Shown piece after piece: positions 38,157 to 46,387 of a stretch of DNA of 64,000 bases; position 1 is the first letter of the stretch; the number at the start of each line of letters is the position of its first letter. The DNA lies in assembly GCF_032911225.1 (NCBI RefSeq), contig NZ_CP136600.1:992001-1056000 (forward strand). Reading direction: 5' to 3'. A program made the translations under genes and the position numbers. The stretch is from Thalassotalea fonticola (GTDB lineage: Bacteria > Pseudomonadota > Gammaproteobacteria > Enterobacterales > Alteromonadaceae). The notes under the pieces were generated by a model that was given only the letters and a program-made list of their open reading frames with translations, did not search any database and was not told the DNA's origin.

Positions 38157-38750
38157 TTACTGGGCCACAATTGGCGCTTTAAAGCTTGCTAACATGGCAT
38201 TAACCAACTCTTGGATTTTAGCTTGTTTTTCTTCAACAGGTATTTTGGTTTTCTTAATCGCTTTAGACACTACTGAACGCCAAACTGATTTCCCTTCTGC
38301 AGGGTCAACAAAATCTATAATAATCGTGCCTTCCACATAATCCTTTATTTCAACTTGCGTTCCAGTATGATGCGGATAGCTATAAAAACCTCTACAACGC
38401 CAACATTGGTAGAAGCCAGTATTGTAAGTTCTTAATTGAGTTTTATCTTTAGTGACTAATTGAAAGCGTACTTGCATGTCTGCATCAGCTTTATCTACTT
38501 CAGCCATGCCTTTTTGTTTTAGCGTATTGCTAATAGCTTTAATCAAACGATCGTTGTCTAAACTGCTCAAGTTTCGGTTAAGTTTTTTTGACGCCTGTTG
38601 ATTTGCTTCAAAGTCATCTAACACAACAAATGTTTGTAACTGTGCAAAGTTATATTCTGGATTGTAATCAATATCAGGATTATACGATGTAGCACAGCCA
38701 GATAGTAACAATAATAAAGCCGCGAACTTAAAACATGAAAATTTCATCAA
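38157..38750 (-). CDS. DUF4136 family lipoprotein
   Basis: Envelope lipoprotein of 197 residues: signal sequence with lipobox LLSGC (acylated Cys near 19) and a DUF4136 domain ([21 protein letters not shown] to the [10 protein letters not shown] region). A double Cys-x-x-Cys ([10 protein letters not shown]) lies near residue 115, unusual for the family and possibly metal-binding. Most DUF4136 proteins have no known function. Upstream gene of a pair with hinT. Confidence 0.85.
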   Translation of the reverse strand: MMKFSCFKFAALLLLLSGCATSYNPDIDYNPEYNFAQLQTFVVLDDFEANQQASKKLNRNLSSLDNDRLIKAISNTLKQKGMAEVDKADADMQVRFQLVTKDKTQLRTYNTGFYQCWRCRGFYSYPHHTGTQVEIKDYVEGTIIIDFVDPAEGKSVWRSVVSKAIKKTKIPVEEKQAKIQELVNAMLASFKAPIVAQ

Positions 38751-38872
38751 AACCTCTATTTAATTATCTATGTATCTAATACTACTAATAATAATAGAAA
38801 AATGTAGATTTATTTCAGTTTTAAGATGATGAAACTAAAAAATATGTGCTTAGTATTGCGATTAGATGAATA

Positions 38873-38958
38873 ACGCGGGATTTTAAATTAACTAGATTAA
38901 GATCAGATACTGAAATAAATTCAGCAAAATGATAGTGATACTGCAACAAGTTCAGCAA
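38873..38958. repeat. Tandem repeat copy A: decayed tRNA-Leu flank
   Basis: This 86-base block matches copy B (39055-39140) at about 80 of 86 positions, 182 bases away. It starts with the tRNA-Leu anticodon arm sequence ACGCGGGATTTTAAAT and continues into a spacer with two small hairpins (CTGAAATAAATTCAG and CTGCAACAAGTTCAG). No usable tRNA remains. Confidence 0.8.
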
Positions 38959-39006
38959 ATATCTTGAGGTAGTCTGTAAATATGAATAAAGGAAATATAT
39001 TAAAAA

Positions 39007-39070
39007 TGGTACCCGGGGCCGGACTTGAACCGACACATCATGTTGATAAGAGTGACGTGGGATTTTAAAT
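39007..39070 (-). pseudogene. tRNA-Leu(UAA) pseudogene, 3' half only
   Basis: Minus-strand 3' end including CCA, acceptor 3' strand and T arm is nearly identical to the intact tRNA-Leu genes (TGGTACCCGGGGCCGGACTTG on the plus strand). It then diverges through the variable arm, keeps the anticodon-arm motif GGGATTTTAAAT, and lacks the D arm and 5' acceptor strand. It is the distal end of the tRNA array. Confidence 0.8.
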
Positions 39071-39140
39071 CAACAAGATTAAGAGCAGATACTGAAATAA
39101 ATTCAGCAAAATGATAGTGATACTGAAACAAGTTCAGTAA
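39055..39140. repeat. Tandem repeat copy B: decayed tRNA-Leu flank
   Basis: Second copy of the 86-base block at 38873. It contains the perfect small hairpins CTGAAATAAATTCAG and CTGAAACAAGTTCAG. It overlaps the anticodon-arm part of the tRNA-Leu pseudogene and abuts the spacer before the first intact tRNA-Leu. Confidence 0.8.
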
Positions 39141-39175
39141 GTAAGTTTATTAGGAGAATATTGGATATCTTAAAA

Positions 39176-39262
39176 TGGTACCCGGGGCCGGACTTGAACC
39201 GGCACATCCGTTAAGACGCGGGATTTTAAATCCCGTGTGTCTACCAATTCCACCACCCGGGC
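39176..39262 (-). tRNA. tRNA-Leu (UAA), copy 1
   Basis: 87-base tRNA with encoded CCA. Anticodon loop TTTAAAA gives UAA. Long variable arm (TCTTAACGGATGTG region), D arm GGTGGAATTGGTAGACAC and T arm GGTTCAAGTCC are all standard for leucine. Confidence 0.95.
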
Positions 39263-39354
39263 ACAGTACCTATAAAGGTTTGGGTATGCTTTTTTGAGTA
39301 GAGATTGGTTCCCTACTTTTCTAATAAATAAAATGAGATTTATAAGAAAGAAAT

Positions 39355-39430
39355 TGGAGCGGCTAACGAGACTCGAACTCGTGACATTCACGTTGGCAAC
39401 GTGATGCTCTACCAGCTGAGCTACAGCCGC
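39355..39430 (-). tRNA. tRNA-Gly (GCC), copy 1
   Basis: 76-base tRNA with encoded CCA. Anticodon loop TTGCCAA gives GCC. Acceptor GCGGCTG pairs with TAGCCGC; T arm GAGTTCGAGTCTC. Confidence 0.95.
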
Positions 39431-39467
39431 TTCATATAGAGCTATGTTACTTAATACATTGTAGAAA

Positions 39468-39554
39468 TGGTACCCGGGGCCGGACTTGAACCGGCACATC
39501 CGTTAAGACGCGGGATTTTAAATCCCGTGTGTCTACCAATTCCACCACCCGGGC
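39468..39554 (-). tRNA. tRNA-Leu (UAA), copy 2
   Basis: Identical in all arms to copy 1; 87 bases with encoded CCA, anticodon UAA. Confidence 0.95.
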
Positions 39555-39623
39555 ATTGTATTCCTAAATTAGGATAATGCCTGTCATTTCTACATGACTA
39601 AGTAGCAAAATATTAGATTGGAT

Positions 39624-39699
39624 TGGAGCGGCTAACGAGACTCGAACTCGTGACATTCACGTTGGCAACGTGATGCTCTACCAGCTGAGCTACAGCCGC
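39624..39699 (-). tRNA. tRNA-Gly (GCC), copy 2
   Basis: Identical to the other tRNA-Gly copies; anticodon GCC, encoded CCA. Confidence 0.95.
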
Positions 39700-39728
39700 T
39701 TCATATAATCTATTTTGTAACATTAAAT

Positions 39729-39804
39729 TGGAGCGGCTAACGAGACTCGAACTCGTGACATTCACGTTGGCAACGTGATGCTCTACCAGCTGAGCTACAG
39801 CCGC
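39729..39804 (-). tRNA. tRNA-Gly (GCC), copy 3
   Basis: Identical to the other tRNA-Gly copies; only 29 bases separate it from copy 2. Confidence 0.95.
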
Positions 39805-39852
39805 TTAATTTAATTATTACGTTCTTCATACAAACCATCAAATCAATGAAAA

Positions 39853-39939
39853 TGGTACCCGGGGCCGGACTTGAACCGGCACATCCGTTAAGACGCGGGA
39901 TTTTAAATCCCGTGTGTCTACCAATTCCACCACCCGGGC
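39853..39939 (-). tRNA. tRNA-Leu (UAA), copy 3
   Basis: Identical in all arms to copies 1 and 2. It lies 4 bases downstream of tRNA-Cys on the minus strand, so the two are processed from one transcript. Confidence 0.95.
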
Positions 39940-39943
39940 AAAG

Positions 39944-40017
39944 TGGAGGCGGGTCCCGAAGTCGAATCGAGGTCCACGGATTTGCAATCCGCTGCATAGC
40001 CACTCTGCCAACCCGCC
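39944..40017 (-). tRNA. tRNA-Cys (GCA)
   Basis: 74-base tRNA with encoded CCA. Anticodon loop TTGCAAA gives GCA; acceptor GGCGGGT pairs with ACCCGCC. The T stem (CTCGA/TCGGG) includes one G-U pair. Confidence 0.93.
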
Positions 40018-40059
40018 AATTTTCATCAACTGTTGGTGATGTACTTCCTTAGAAAAAAT

Positions 40060-40135
40060 TGGAGCGGCTAACGAGACTCGAACTCGTGACATTCACGTTG
40101 GCAACGTGATGCTCTACCAGCTGAGCTACAGCCGC
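40060..40135 (-). tRNA. tRNA-Gly (GCC), copy 4
   Basis: Promoter-proximal gene of the array; identical to the other tRNA-Gly copies. Confidence 0.95.
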
Positions 40136-40168
40136 TTCAAGATGTCGACTCCTTGTCAACGGATGTGC

Positions 40169-40196
40169 ATTCTACATCGTTCTATTGATGAGTCAA
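40169..40196 (-). promoter_or_regulatory. Promoter of the Gly-Cys-Leu tRNA array
   Basis: On the minus strand TTGACT (-35) and TAGAAT (-10) with a 16-base spacer, about 34 bases before the first tRNA-Gly. An A-rich stretch upstream (40200-40235) resembles an UP element. Confidence 0.7.
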
Positions 40197-40312
40197 CACT
40201 TTACCTTCAATTTTTTTCTATTTTTTTCTGTTTGCTTAAAATACGACTAATCTGTCGTTTTTTTAACTTAAATTTGTAATTTATTTAACCACCTAGTGAA
40301 AATAAATGTTTA

Positions 40313-40918
40313 TTATTTTTTTGAAAATTCTGGCCAAGCTGCTTTAAGATATTGAAACATTGAAACAAAGGCAAAAACAGTGGCAAAAAAGTAAAACCCC
40401 CATGCTGCATAATTAATCACAATTGCAGGTAAATCGAACAAGCCTAAAGGAATTGGATAATTAGGATTCCAAATTAAGCCCATTAATGCCAACATTTGCG
40501 CTGCTGTTTTCCACTTACCTAATTCAGATACAGCAACATTACCGCGCTTACCTAAATCAGCCATAAATTCTCGTAGCGCTGAAATTATAATTTCACGAGC
40601 AACCATGATTAATGCCGGAACGGTAACCCAAAGGTTACGGTATTCAGAAACTATTAATACCAAGGCGATAGTAACCATAAGTTTATCAGCGACAGGGTCT
40701 ATAAATGCACCAAAGTTACTAGACTGTTTTAATTTTCTAGCAAGGTATCCATCTAATGCATCGCTGATAGAAGCCACCCAGAATACTGCGAACGAGGCAA
40801 AATTTGACCAATTTTTTGAAAATGTTTCAGGCATCATGTCGTGCATGTAAAACACAACGACAAAAACAGGGATTAAAATAATCCGGAAAAGTGTTATTTG
40901 ATTAGGTATTGTCCACAT
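40313..40918 (-). CDS. pgsA: CDP-diacylglycerol-glycerol-3-phosphate 3-phosphatidyltransferase
   Basis: Inner-membrane enzyme that makes phosphatidylglycerol phosphate, the first committed step to phosphatidylglycerol and cardiolipin. The CDP-alcohol phosphotransferase motif is complete: DALDGYLARKLKQSSNFGAFIDPVADK, i.e. DG-x2-AR-x8-G-x3-D-x3-D. Several membrane helices; 201 residues against 182 in E. coli. Last gene of the conserved uvrY-uvrC-pgsA unit, 48 bases after uvrC. Confidence 0.95.
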   Translation of the reverse strand: MWTIPNQITLFRIILIPVFVVVFYMHDMMPETFSKNWSNFASFAVFWVASISDALDGYLARKLKQSSNFGAFIDPVADKLMVTIALVLIVSEYRNLWVTVPALIMVAREIIISALREFMADLGKRGNVAVSELGKWKTAAQMLALMGLIWNPNYPIPLGLFDLPAIVINYAAWGFYFFATVFAFVSMFQYLKAAWPEFSKK

Positions 40919-40966
40919 AACTCTACTACAGGCTTTTTATTATAAATACATTGTACATGATGAAGG

Positions 40967-42808
40967 TTAATTGTCATGTAAGCTATTGAAAATATTTGTC
41001 GCTAAATCTTTACTTATACCTGGTACTTTCATCAACTCATCTACCGTCGCTTTTTTAACTTCTTGTAATCCGCCTAAATATTTAAGCAGCGCTTGGCGCT
41101 TTTTCATGCCAATACCTGGAATTTCTTCCAACGTTGATTTAGTAGCAGCCTTTCCTCTTTTTGCTCTGTGGCCGGCTATAGCAAAACGATGTGATTCATC
41201 TCTGATATGCTGTACTAAATGTAATGCAGGAGAAGTAGCTGGCAAAGAAATAAGTTGATGCGAGCCTGCCATGATTAGGGTTTCTAACCCTGGTTTTCTA
41301 GATTCGCCTTTTGCTACACCAATAAGCATAGGCGGTTTTGTTATATTTAAATCGGCAAAAAATGTTTCCGCTCTTGCTAATTGACCTTTACCACCATCAA
41401 TAAACACGATATCTGGCAGCTTATCTTCGTCAGTAACTTTACTATAACGTTTGTTCAGGGCAAAAGACATTGCCGCATAATCATCACCAGGAGTAATACC
41501 ATGCACGTTATAACGCCTGTAGTCGCTTTTTAACGGCCCATCAGTATTAAACACAACACAAGAGGCAATAGTTTGTTGTCCCATGGTATGGCTTATATCA
41601 AAACACTCAAGCCGCTCTATTGGCTTGGATAACTCAAATTCATTATTTAAATCTCTAAAACGCGCTTGCATCGATTCTTTATGGCTATTTTTTACATTTA
41701 AGGCATTTTCGGCATTGGTCGTCGCCAATTTTAAATAGCGAGAACGCTCTGAACGAACGTTTACTGAAAGTTTAACGTCACGCTCTGCTTGTTTTGTTAA
41801 TAACACTGCAATTTCTTTTTGAGATTCAAAAGCAAGCGGCAGAATGATTTCTTTGGCAATATTAGCTTGGTCAACGCCTTCGCCTAAATAGTGTTGACTT
41901 ATAAATGCTTCTACAACTTCTTCATCACTGGTATTGGCTGGAATGTTAGGGAAAAAACTTTTACTTCCCAGAATTTTTTGATCGCGGATAAACAACAAAT
42001 GCAAACAGGCTTGATTCTTCAAACGATGGAAACCAATCACATCTAACTCTGCGGTTGTACCACTAACAAATTGCTGTTGTTGAACTTTTCTTAACGTAGC
42101 AATTTGATCTCTATATCGGGCAGCATTTTCAAAATCCAATTGCTCACTTGAAACTTCCATATTACTAACAAGGGAGGAAATCACTTGTTCATTTTTACCT
42201 TGTAAAAATAATCGAGCCAAGCTTACTTGTTGTTGATAGTCTGCATCGGATATTTTTCCTACACAAGGGGCTGAGCAGCGCTTAAGTTGATATTGCAAAC
42301 ATGGTCTTGAACGGGCCCGGTAGTAACTATCTTCACATTGTCTAATTGGAAAAAGTTTTTGCATTAACCTAAGACTTTCCCATACAGCACCTGCTGTAGG
42401 GAATGGGCCAAAGTATTCGCCTTTAGTACGTTTACCGCCACGATGAGAGCCTAATTTAGGGTGCTTATGGGAACTAATTAATAGATACGGGTAAGATTTA
42501 TCATCTCTTAACAGAACATTATATTTAGGCTGGTATTTCTTAATGTAGTTATTTTCTAAAATAAGGGCTTCGCCCTCAGTATGAGTTACAGTGACATCTA
42601 TAGCTTTTATATGACTCACTAAGGCCCTAGTTTTAACACTGCCAACATCTTTTCGAAAATAACTACTCAGTCGACTTTTTAGATCTTTTGCTTTACCTAC
42701 ATAAATGATAGTTTGTTCACCATCATACATACGGTATACACCGCTTTGCTCAGTTACCGAAGATAAGAAAGCTTTATAGTCAAAGTCATTACTTTGCTCT
42801 GTCATCAA
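40967..42808 (-). CDS. uvrC: UvrABC system protein C
   Basis: Dual-incision endonuclease of nucleotide excision repair. N-terminal GIY-YIG nuclease (SGVYRMYDGEQTIIYVGKAKDLKSR), a UVR domain near residues 200-240 that contacts UvrB (NMEVSSEQLDFENAARYRDQI), the RNase H-like second nuclease (FDISHTMG, VFIDGGKGQL), and C-terminal helix-hairpin-helix motifs (EEIPGIGMKKRQALL, MKVPGISKDLA). Length 613 matches the family. 28 bases after uvrY. Confidence 0.97.
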   Translation of the reverse strand: MMTEQSNDFDYKAFLSSVTEQSGVYRMYDGEQTIIYVGKAKDLKSRLSSYFRKDVGSVKTRALVSHIKAIDVTVTHTEGEALILENNYIKKYQPKYNVLLRDDKSYPYLLISSHKHPKLGSHRGGKRTKGEYFGPFPTAGAVWESLRLMQKLFPIRQCEDSYYRARSRPCLQYQLKRCSAPCVGKISDADYQQQVSLARLFLQGKNEQVISSLVSNMEVSSEQLDFENAARYRDQIATLRKVQQQQFVSGTTAELDVIGFHRLKNQACLHLLFIRDQKILGSKSFFPNIPANTSDEEVVEAFISQHYLGEGVDQANIAKEIILPLAFESQKEIAVLLTKQAERDVKLSVNVRSERSRYLKLATTNAENALNVKNSHKESMQARFRDLNNEFELSKPIERLECFDISHTMGQQTIASCVVFNTDGPLKSDYRRYNVHGITPGDDYAAMSFALNKRYSKVTDEDKLPDIVFIDGGKGQLARAETFFADLNITKPPMLIGVAKGESRKPGLETLIMAGSHQLISLPATSPALHLVQHIRDESHRFAIAGHRAKRGKAATKSTLEEIPGIGMKKRQALLKYLGGLQEVKKATVDELMKVPGISKDLATNIFNSLHDN

Positions 42809-42836
42809 ATTACCAAATATATTCTGTTAGGAAATT

Positions 42837-43481
42837 CTACAACATTTCTGTATTAAGCATGCCATAACGAATTGCTAAGTGAGTAAGCTCAACATCGTTA
42901 CTCACCGAAAGTTTATCGAACATACGATAACGATAACTGTTTATGGTTTTACTGCTTAAACTTAATTGATCTGATATATCAACCACTTTTTCACCACGAG
43001 TGATCATCATCATAATTTGTAATTCACGCTCAGATAAAGAAGAAAACGGGCTTTCATCAGGTTTATTAAATTGACTCAATGCCATTTTCTGGGCAATTCC
43101 GGGGGTAATGTAACGTTGACCGCTTTTAACCGCTTTAATCGCCTGAATCATCTCCTGCGGTGGTGTATTCTTAGTTAAAAAACCAGAAGCGCCTATTTGC
43201 ATTACTTTCGTTGGGAAAGGATCTTCAATATGAACAGTTAAAATTAATACTTTAATGTCAGGGTTATAGCGGATGATTTTCTTAGTTGCTTCTAAGCCCC
43301 CTATTCCAGGCATATTAACATCCATAAGCACAACGTCGGGAACATTAGCACGGCAGTACTGCACGGCTTCTTCACCGGTAGATACTTCACTAACAACTTC
43401 AATACCTGAAGCATCTTCAAGTAAACGTCTGATCCCCATTCTAACTAGATCATGATCATCTACCAACAATACTTTGATCAC
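42837..43481 (-). CDS. uvrY: Response regulator UvrY/GacA
   Basis: NarL/FixJ-type regulator of the BarA/UvrY (GacS/GacA) system, which activates CsrA-binding small RNAs in gammaproteobacteria. Receiver with Asp54 (VVLMDVNMPGIGG), then a LuxR helix-turn-helix with SSLSERELQIMMMITRG and LSSKTINSYRYRMFDKL. Length 214 compares with 218 in E. coli. Its position before uvrC and pgsA is diagnostic for the family. The partner kinase is not in this window. Confidence 0.95.
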   Translation of the reverse strand: MIKVLLVDDHDLVRMGIRRLLEDASGIEVVSEVSTGEEAVQYCRANVPDVVLMDVNMPGIGGLEATKKIIRYNPDIKVLILTVHIEDPFPTKVMQIGASGFLTKNTPPQEMIQAIKAVKSGQRYITPGIAQKMALSQFNKPDESPFSSLSERELQIMMMITRGEKVVDISDQLSLSSKTINSYRYRMFDKLSVSNDVELTHLAIRYGMLNTEML

Positions 43482-43547
43482 TTATTTCCCCTACGGTGCA
43501 AATCACTTTTTTTATTAATATAAAAATACCACATATGTTATATGCGA

Positions 43548-43817
43548 TTAAAGTTTATTTTGATTAAGCCAATTATTAAGTAAGCCAATTTGGCCATTTT
43601 TATAAGCTGCATAAGTAATACGAATCGCATTTGATAAAATAACACTATCGTTCCAATCCGTTTGGTCACTAATTTTTGCATAACATTCAATGGCTTCGGA
43701 AGTTAAATAGCCTCTAACCTCCTTTTTTCCACTGTCTTTTTGTTTATCTCGAAATCTTTTTTGCTTTTCAGCATTGGTTAATGCGGCTTTTTTGCTAGGC
43801 TTATTAGTCATAGGCAT
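43548..43817 (-). CDS. Small ribbon-helix-helix-like protein
   Basis: Protein of 89 residues: a basic N-terminus (residues about 5-35, rich in Lys and Arg, AEKQKRFRDKQK), then a possible ribbon-helix-helix unit (KKEVRGYLTSEAIECYAKISD, then a second helix VILSNAIRITYAAY). The pattern resembles plasmid copy-control proteins of the CopB/RepA2 type and chromosomal relatives in marine gammaproteobacteria. No plasmid gene is adjacent. It may be a small DNA-binding regulator; function not established. Confidence 0.65.
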   Translation of the reverse strand: MPMTNKPSKKAALTNAEKQKRFRDKQKDSGKKEVRGYLTSEAIECYAKISDQTDWNDSVILSNAIRITYAAYKNGQIGLLNNWLNQNKL

Positions 43818-43890
43818 TACCTTTTAATATATTTATTGCTTATGGTTACGGATAACCAAAGTAATTGCAATTTATTTCAAATAATTATTG

Positions 43891-43914
43891 TTTAGTGTAC
43901 AAGTGTTCGCTAAA
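43891..43914. promoter_or_regulatory. Candidate FabR operator upstream of fabA
   Basis: A 24-base imperfect palindrome: TTTAGTGTACA, centre AG, TGTTCGCTAAA. It has the TGTTCGCT half seen in FabR sites before fabA and fabB of other gammaproteobacteria, with two mismatches between halves. It lies 80 bases before fabA. FabR controls unsaturated fatty acid synthesis. Confidence 0.65.
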
Positions 43915-43994
43915 GTAGCGGCAGATTTTCTGATAATGCCAATTAGCTGATAATTAGCATTATCTATTATACATTTAATAGAGAAAGTAGAGTC

Positions 43995-44510
43995 ATGACA
44001 AAACAAAACTCATTTGACAAAGCAGGTCTAATTCAAGCTGGTACTGGTGAATTATTTGGTCCTGGAAACAGCAAATTACCTTCAGACAATATGTTAATGA
44101 TGGATCGCATCGTTAAAATTACTGATGAAGGTGGTAAATATGGTAAAGGTGAAATAATTGCCGAACTAGATATCACTCCTGATCTTTGGTTCTTCGATTG
44201 TCACTTTAAAGGTGACCCGGTAATGCCAGGTTGTTTAGGCTTAGATGCAATGTGGCAATTAGTAGGCTTTTTCCTGGCTTGGTCTGGTGGACCTGGTTTA
44301 GGCAGAGCGCTAGGTGTGGGTGAAGTTAAATTCACTGGCCAAATTTTACCAACAGCTTCTAAGGTTACTTACCGTATTGATCTTAAACGAGTAATTAAAC
44401 GTAAGTTATTTATGGGTTTAGCAGACGGTACTGTAGAAGTTGATGGTCGTGTAATTTACGCAGCTACTGATTTAAAAGTTGGTTTATTTGAAGATACTTC
44501 AAAATTTTAG
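43995..44510 (+). CDS. fabA: 3-hydroxydecanoyl-ACP dehydratase/isomerase
   Basis: Makes trans-2-decenoyl-ACP and isomerises it to the cis-3 form, the branch point of unsaturated fatty acid synthesis. Hot-dog fold enzyme of 171 residues, the E. coli length within one residue. Catalytic His70 ([16 protein letters not shown]) and Asp84 (GLDAMWQL) are at the expected places. Single-gene unit between a FabR-like operator and a strong terminator. Confidence 0.97.
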   Translation: MTKQNSFDKAGLIQAGTGELFGPGNSKLPSDNMLMMDRIVKITDEGGKYGKGEIIAELDITPDLWFFDCHFKGDPVMPGCLGLDAMWQLVGFFLAWSGGPGLGRALGVGEVKFTGQILPTASKVTYRIDLKRVIKRKLFMGLADGTVEVDGRVIYAATDLKVGLFEDTSKF

Positions 44511-44530
44511 AAACTAGTTTTAAAATCATA

Positions 44531-44560
44531 AAAAAAGGGAAGTTATCACTTCCCTTTTTT
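44531..44560. terminator. Bidirectional terminator between fabA and the DUF3466 gene
   Basis: AAAAAAGGGAAGT pairs with ACTTCCCTTTTTT, loop TATC. Symmetric A and T runs let it stop both convergent transcripts. Confidence 0.9.
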
Positions 44561-44581
44561 ATACGTATTTTATTGAAATTG

Positions 44582-46387
44582 TTAACTAACTCGACGTCGT
44601 CTAAACAATAAAGACATACCGGCAAGTATTGATAGGAAACCAAAGCTTGCGCCTCTTCGTTCGGTTTTTTCACCAAGCTCTACTGAACAGTCATTTACTT
44701 GAAACTCTTCACCTGTTGGCGTTAATCTAACCGCAACTAACACGTCCTGTTCAGCATCAAGAATAACTTGCCCATCAATAGAGAATGGTTCGCCTTTTGA
44801 ATCTAATTTAGGAGCTTTAACCCAAGCAGTACCTAATATTACATTATTATCATCATTGATATCTCTGGCTTCTACTATGGTGTACTTAGCTTGATCATCA
44901 CAGCTTAAAAACTGGTTAACGTTATAAAACGCATCATCGTTAATGCTGTATAAGAAACCATGACGGCGACGTGGAGTACTACCACTATCGACGAAATCTT
45001 CAACTTCACCTTCACCAACTATCATGCCATTATTATTAATCGCATGCGGGTAACTTGATGACCCCTTGAAAAAGTCAGTTGGAAATACAGGTGTAATTTC
45101 AGCATCATTTGCATTGGCGTAATAAAACTTTGTTCTGGCTTTACCGTTAACATATTTGTACATGTAACCGGTAAATACACCATCGTTGTTAATATCTAAG
45201 GCTTTTGAGTCAAAATAATCGTCGCGATCAGTAAAATCGATAATTTGGTCATCTTTAAATATTGCAGCGAAACTGCCCACTCGTTCATTTGAACTTGGTG
45301 TTGTTTCGTCTTCATCCCACCAAAAGTGAGAGTAACCAACAATGATGCCAGAATCATTGATACTTAGTGCATCACTGGTAAATGGTCGTTTATCGTCTTC
45401 ATCAATATTTACCACACCCCGACCTAAATCGGTTGCAGCTATCAATGTGCCTGATTCGTCAACTTCCCATTTCAACGCATTTGAATAATATAGATTTGGT
45501 CGAATGATTTGCACACAGGCTTCAAATGGCATGTCATCCTCGCGATCATCACAGTAATCGCCCTCTTCCTCCAAATCTTCAACAGCTCTTGAGTTAAGTG
45601 CTACACTTGAAGTACCGATAGCGACAGTATTGCCATTTATAGACGCAATATCATTTACCGCAGACAAACCGCCATAGTGATTCGTTGTTTCATCTAATTC
45701 AGTAAACGGGATCAAATCAAATTCAACAGAGCCATCAATACTTCGTACCCAACCACGGCTAGCAAAATCATTAACCCAATGGGTATTTAATTCGCTGCCG
45801 CCATCATCAAATGGGTCTAATGCTTGGTAAGGAGCTGAAGAGTGTCCATAAACAAGGCCAGCATCTGTTATGCCTTTTGCTACATCGATAGTTGAACGAG
45901 TATAGTTACCGTCTTCGAATGTTTCATCAAACACTGGTAATTCTATTGCTGCGTCACTATTAGGCTCATAAACATAAACTTGCGCATCGCCGTACTTTTG
46001 ATGTAGCGTACCACCTTTACTTCTGAGCCATAGAATTGTCCAAGAAAGAGCGTTTGCATCAGGATTCCCTGCGCGTAATGCATCTTCGGCGGCATCATCT
46101 ATTTTAAATAAATCATAGTAACTATCATGAGTATTATTGGCTAAACGCACAATTTCATCAAAATCGTCACCATCTTCATCAAAATGTTGAAATTGAACAG
46201 GAAAGTTGTAAGTTGTTTGTCCAGACAATAAAACTTGTCCGGAGTTATTTTGTTCAATACCGTATGAATTTTCAACGGTATCAACAATACCTAAATCTTC
46301 TATGGTGTATGTAACAGCCTGTGCTGCTGGTGCTAATAAAGCACCGGAAATGCTTAACGCTATAACTGATTTTATCAAGGTTTTCAT
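44582..46387 (-). CDS. DUF3466 family secreted/surface protein
   Basis: Exported protein of 601 residues. Signal peptide ends about AQA (residues 22-24). The body carries repeated GxxxxDINNDGxxxGY-like units (DINNDGVFTGYMY, AINNNGMIVGEGE, SINDSGIIVGYSH), an aspartate-rich repeat seen in DUF3466 and some HAF proteins. The C-terminus is a small residue pair, a hydrophobic helix and RRRR (FGFLSILAGMSLLFRRRRVS), which looks like a sorting tail of the GlyGly-CTERM type. Function unknown. Its ATG overlaps the uup stop by one base. Confidence 0.82.
   Translation of the reverse strand: MKTLIKSVIALSISGALLAPAAQAVTYTIEDLGIVDTVENSYGIEQNNSGQVLLSGQTTYNFPVQFQHFDEDGDDFDEIVRLANNTHDSYYDLFKIDDAAEDALRAGNPDANALSWTILWLRSKGGTLHQKYGDAQVYVYEPNSDAAIELPVFDETFEDGNYTRSTIDVAKGITDAGLVYGHSSAPYQALDPFDDGGSELNTHWVNDFASRGWVRSIDGSVEFDLIPFTELDETTNHYGGLSAVNDIASINGNTVAIGTSSVALNSRAVEDLEEEGDYCDDREDDMPFEACVQIIRPNLYYSNALKWEVDESGTLIAATDLGRGVVNIDEDDKRPFTSDALSINDSGIIVGYSHFWWDEDETTPSSNERVGSFAAIFKDDQIIDFTDRDDYFDSKALDINNDGVFTGYMYKYVNGKARTKFYYANANDAEITPVFPTDFFKGSSSYPHAINNNGMIVGEGEVEDFVDSGSTPRRRHGFLYSINDDAFYNVNQFLSCDDQAKYTIVEARDINDDNNVILGTAWVKAPKLDSKGEPFSIDGQVILDAEQDVLVAVRLTPTGEEFQVNDCSVELGEKTERRGASFGFLSILAGMSLLFRRRRVS

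Noticed and set aside
38821..39036. 71-codon minus-strand frame downstream of the tRNA array
   Set aside because: It covers the decayed tRNA-Leu repeat and has no ribosome site or recognisable product.
39170..40092. Several open frames of 68-109 codons across the tRNA array
   Set aside because: They run through intact tRNA genes and repeat with each tRNA copy, so they are artefacts of structured RNA sequence.
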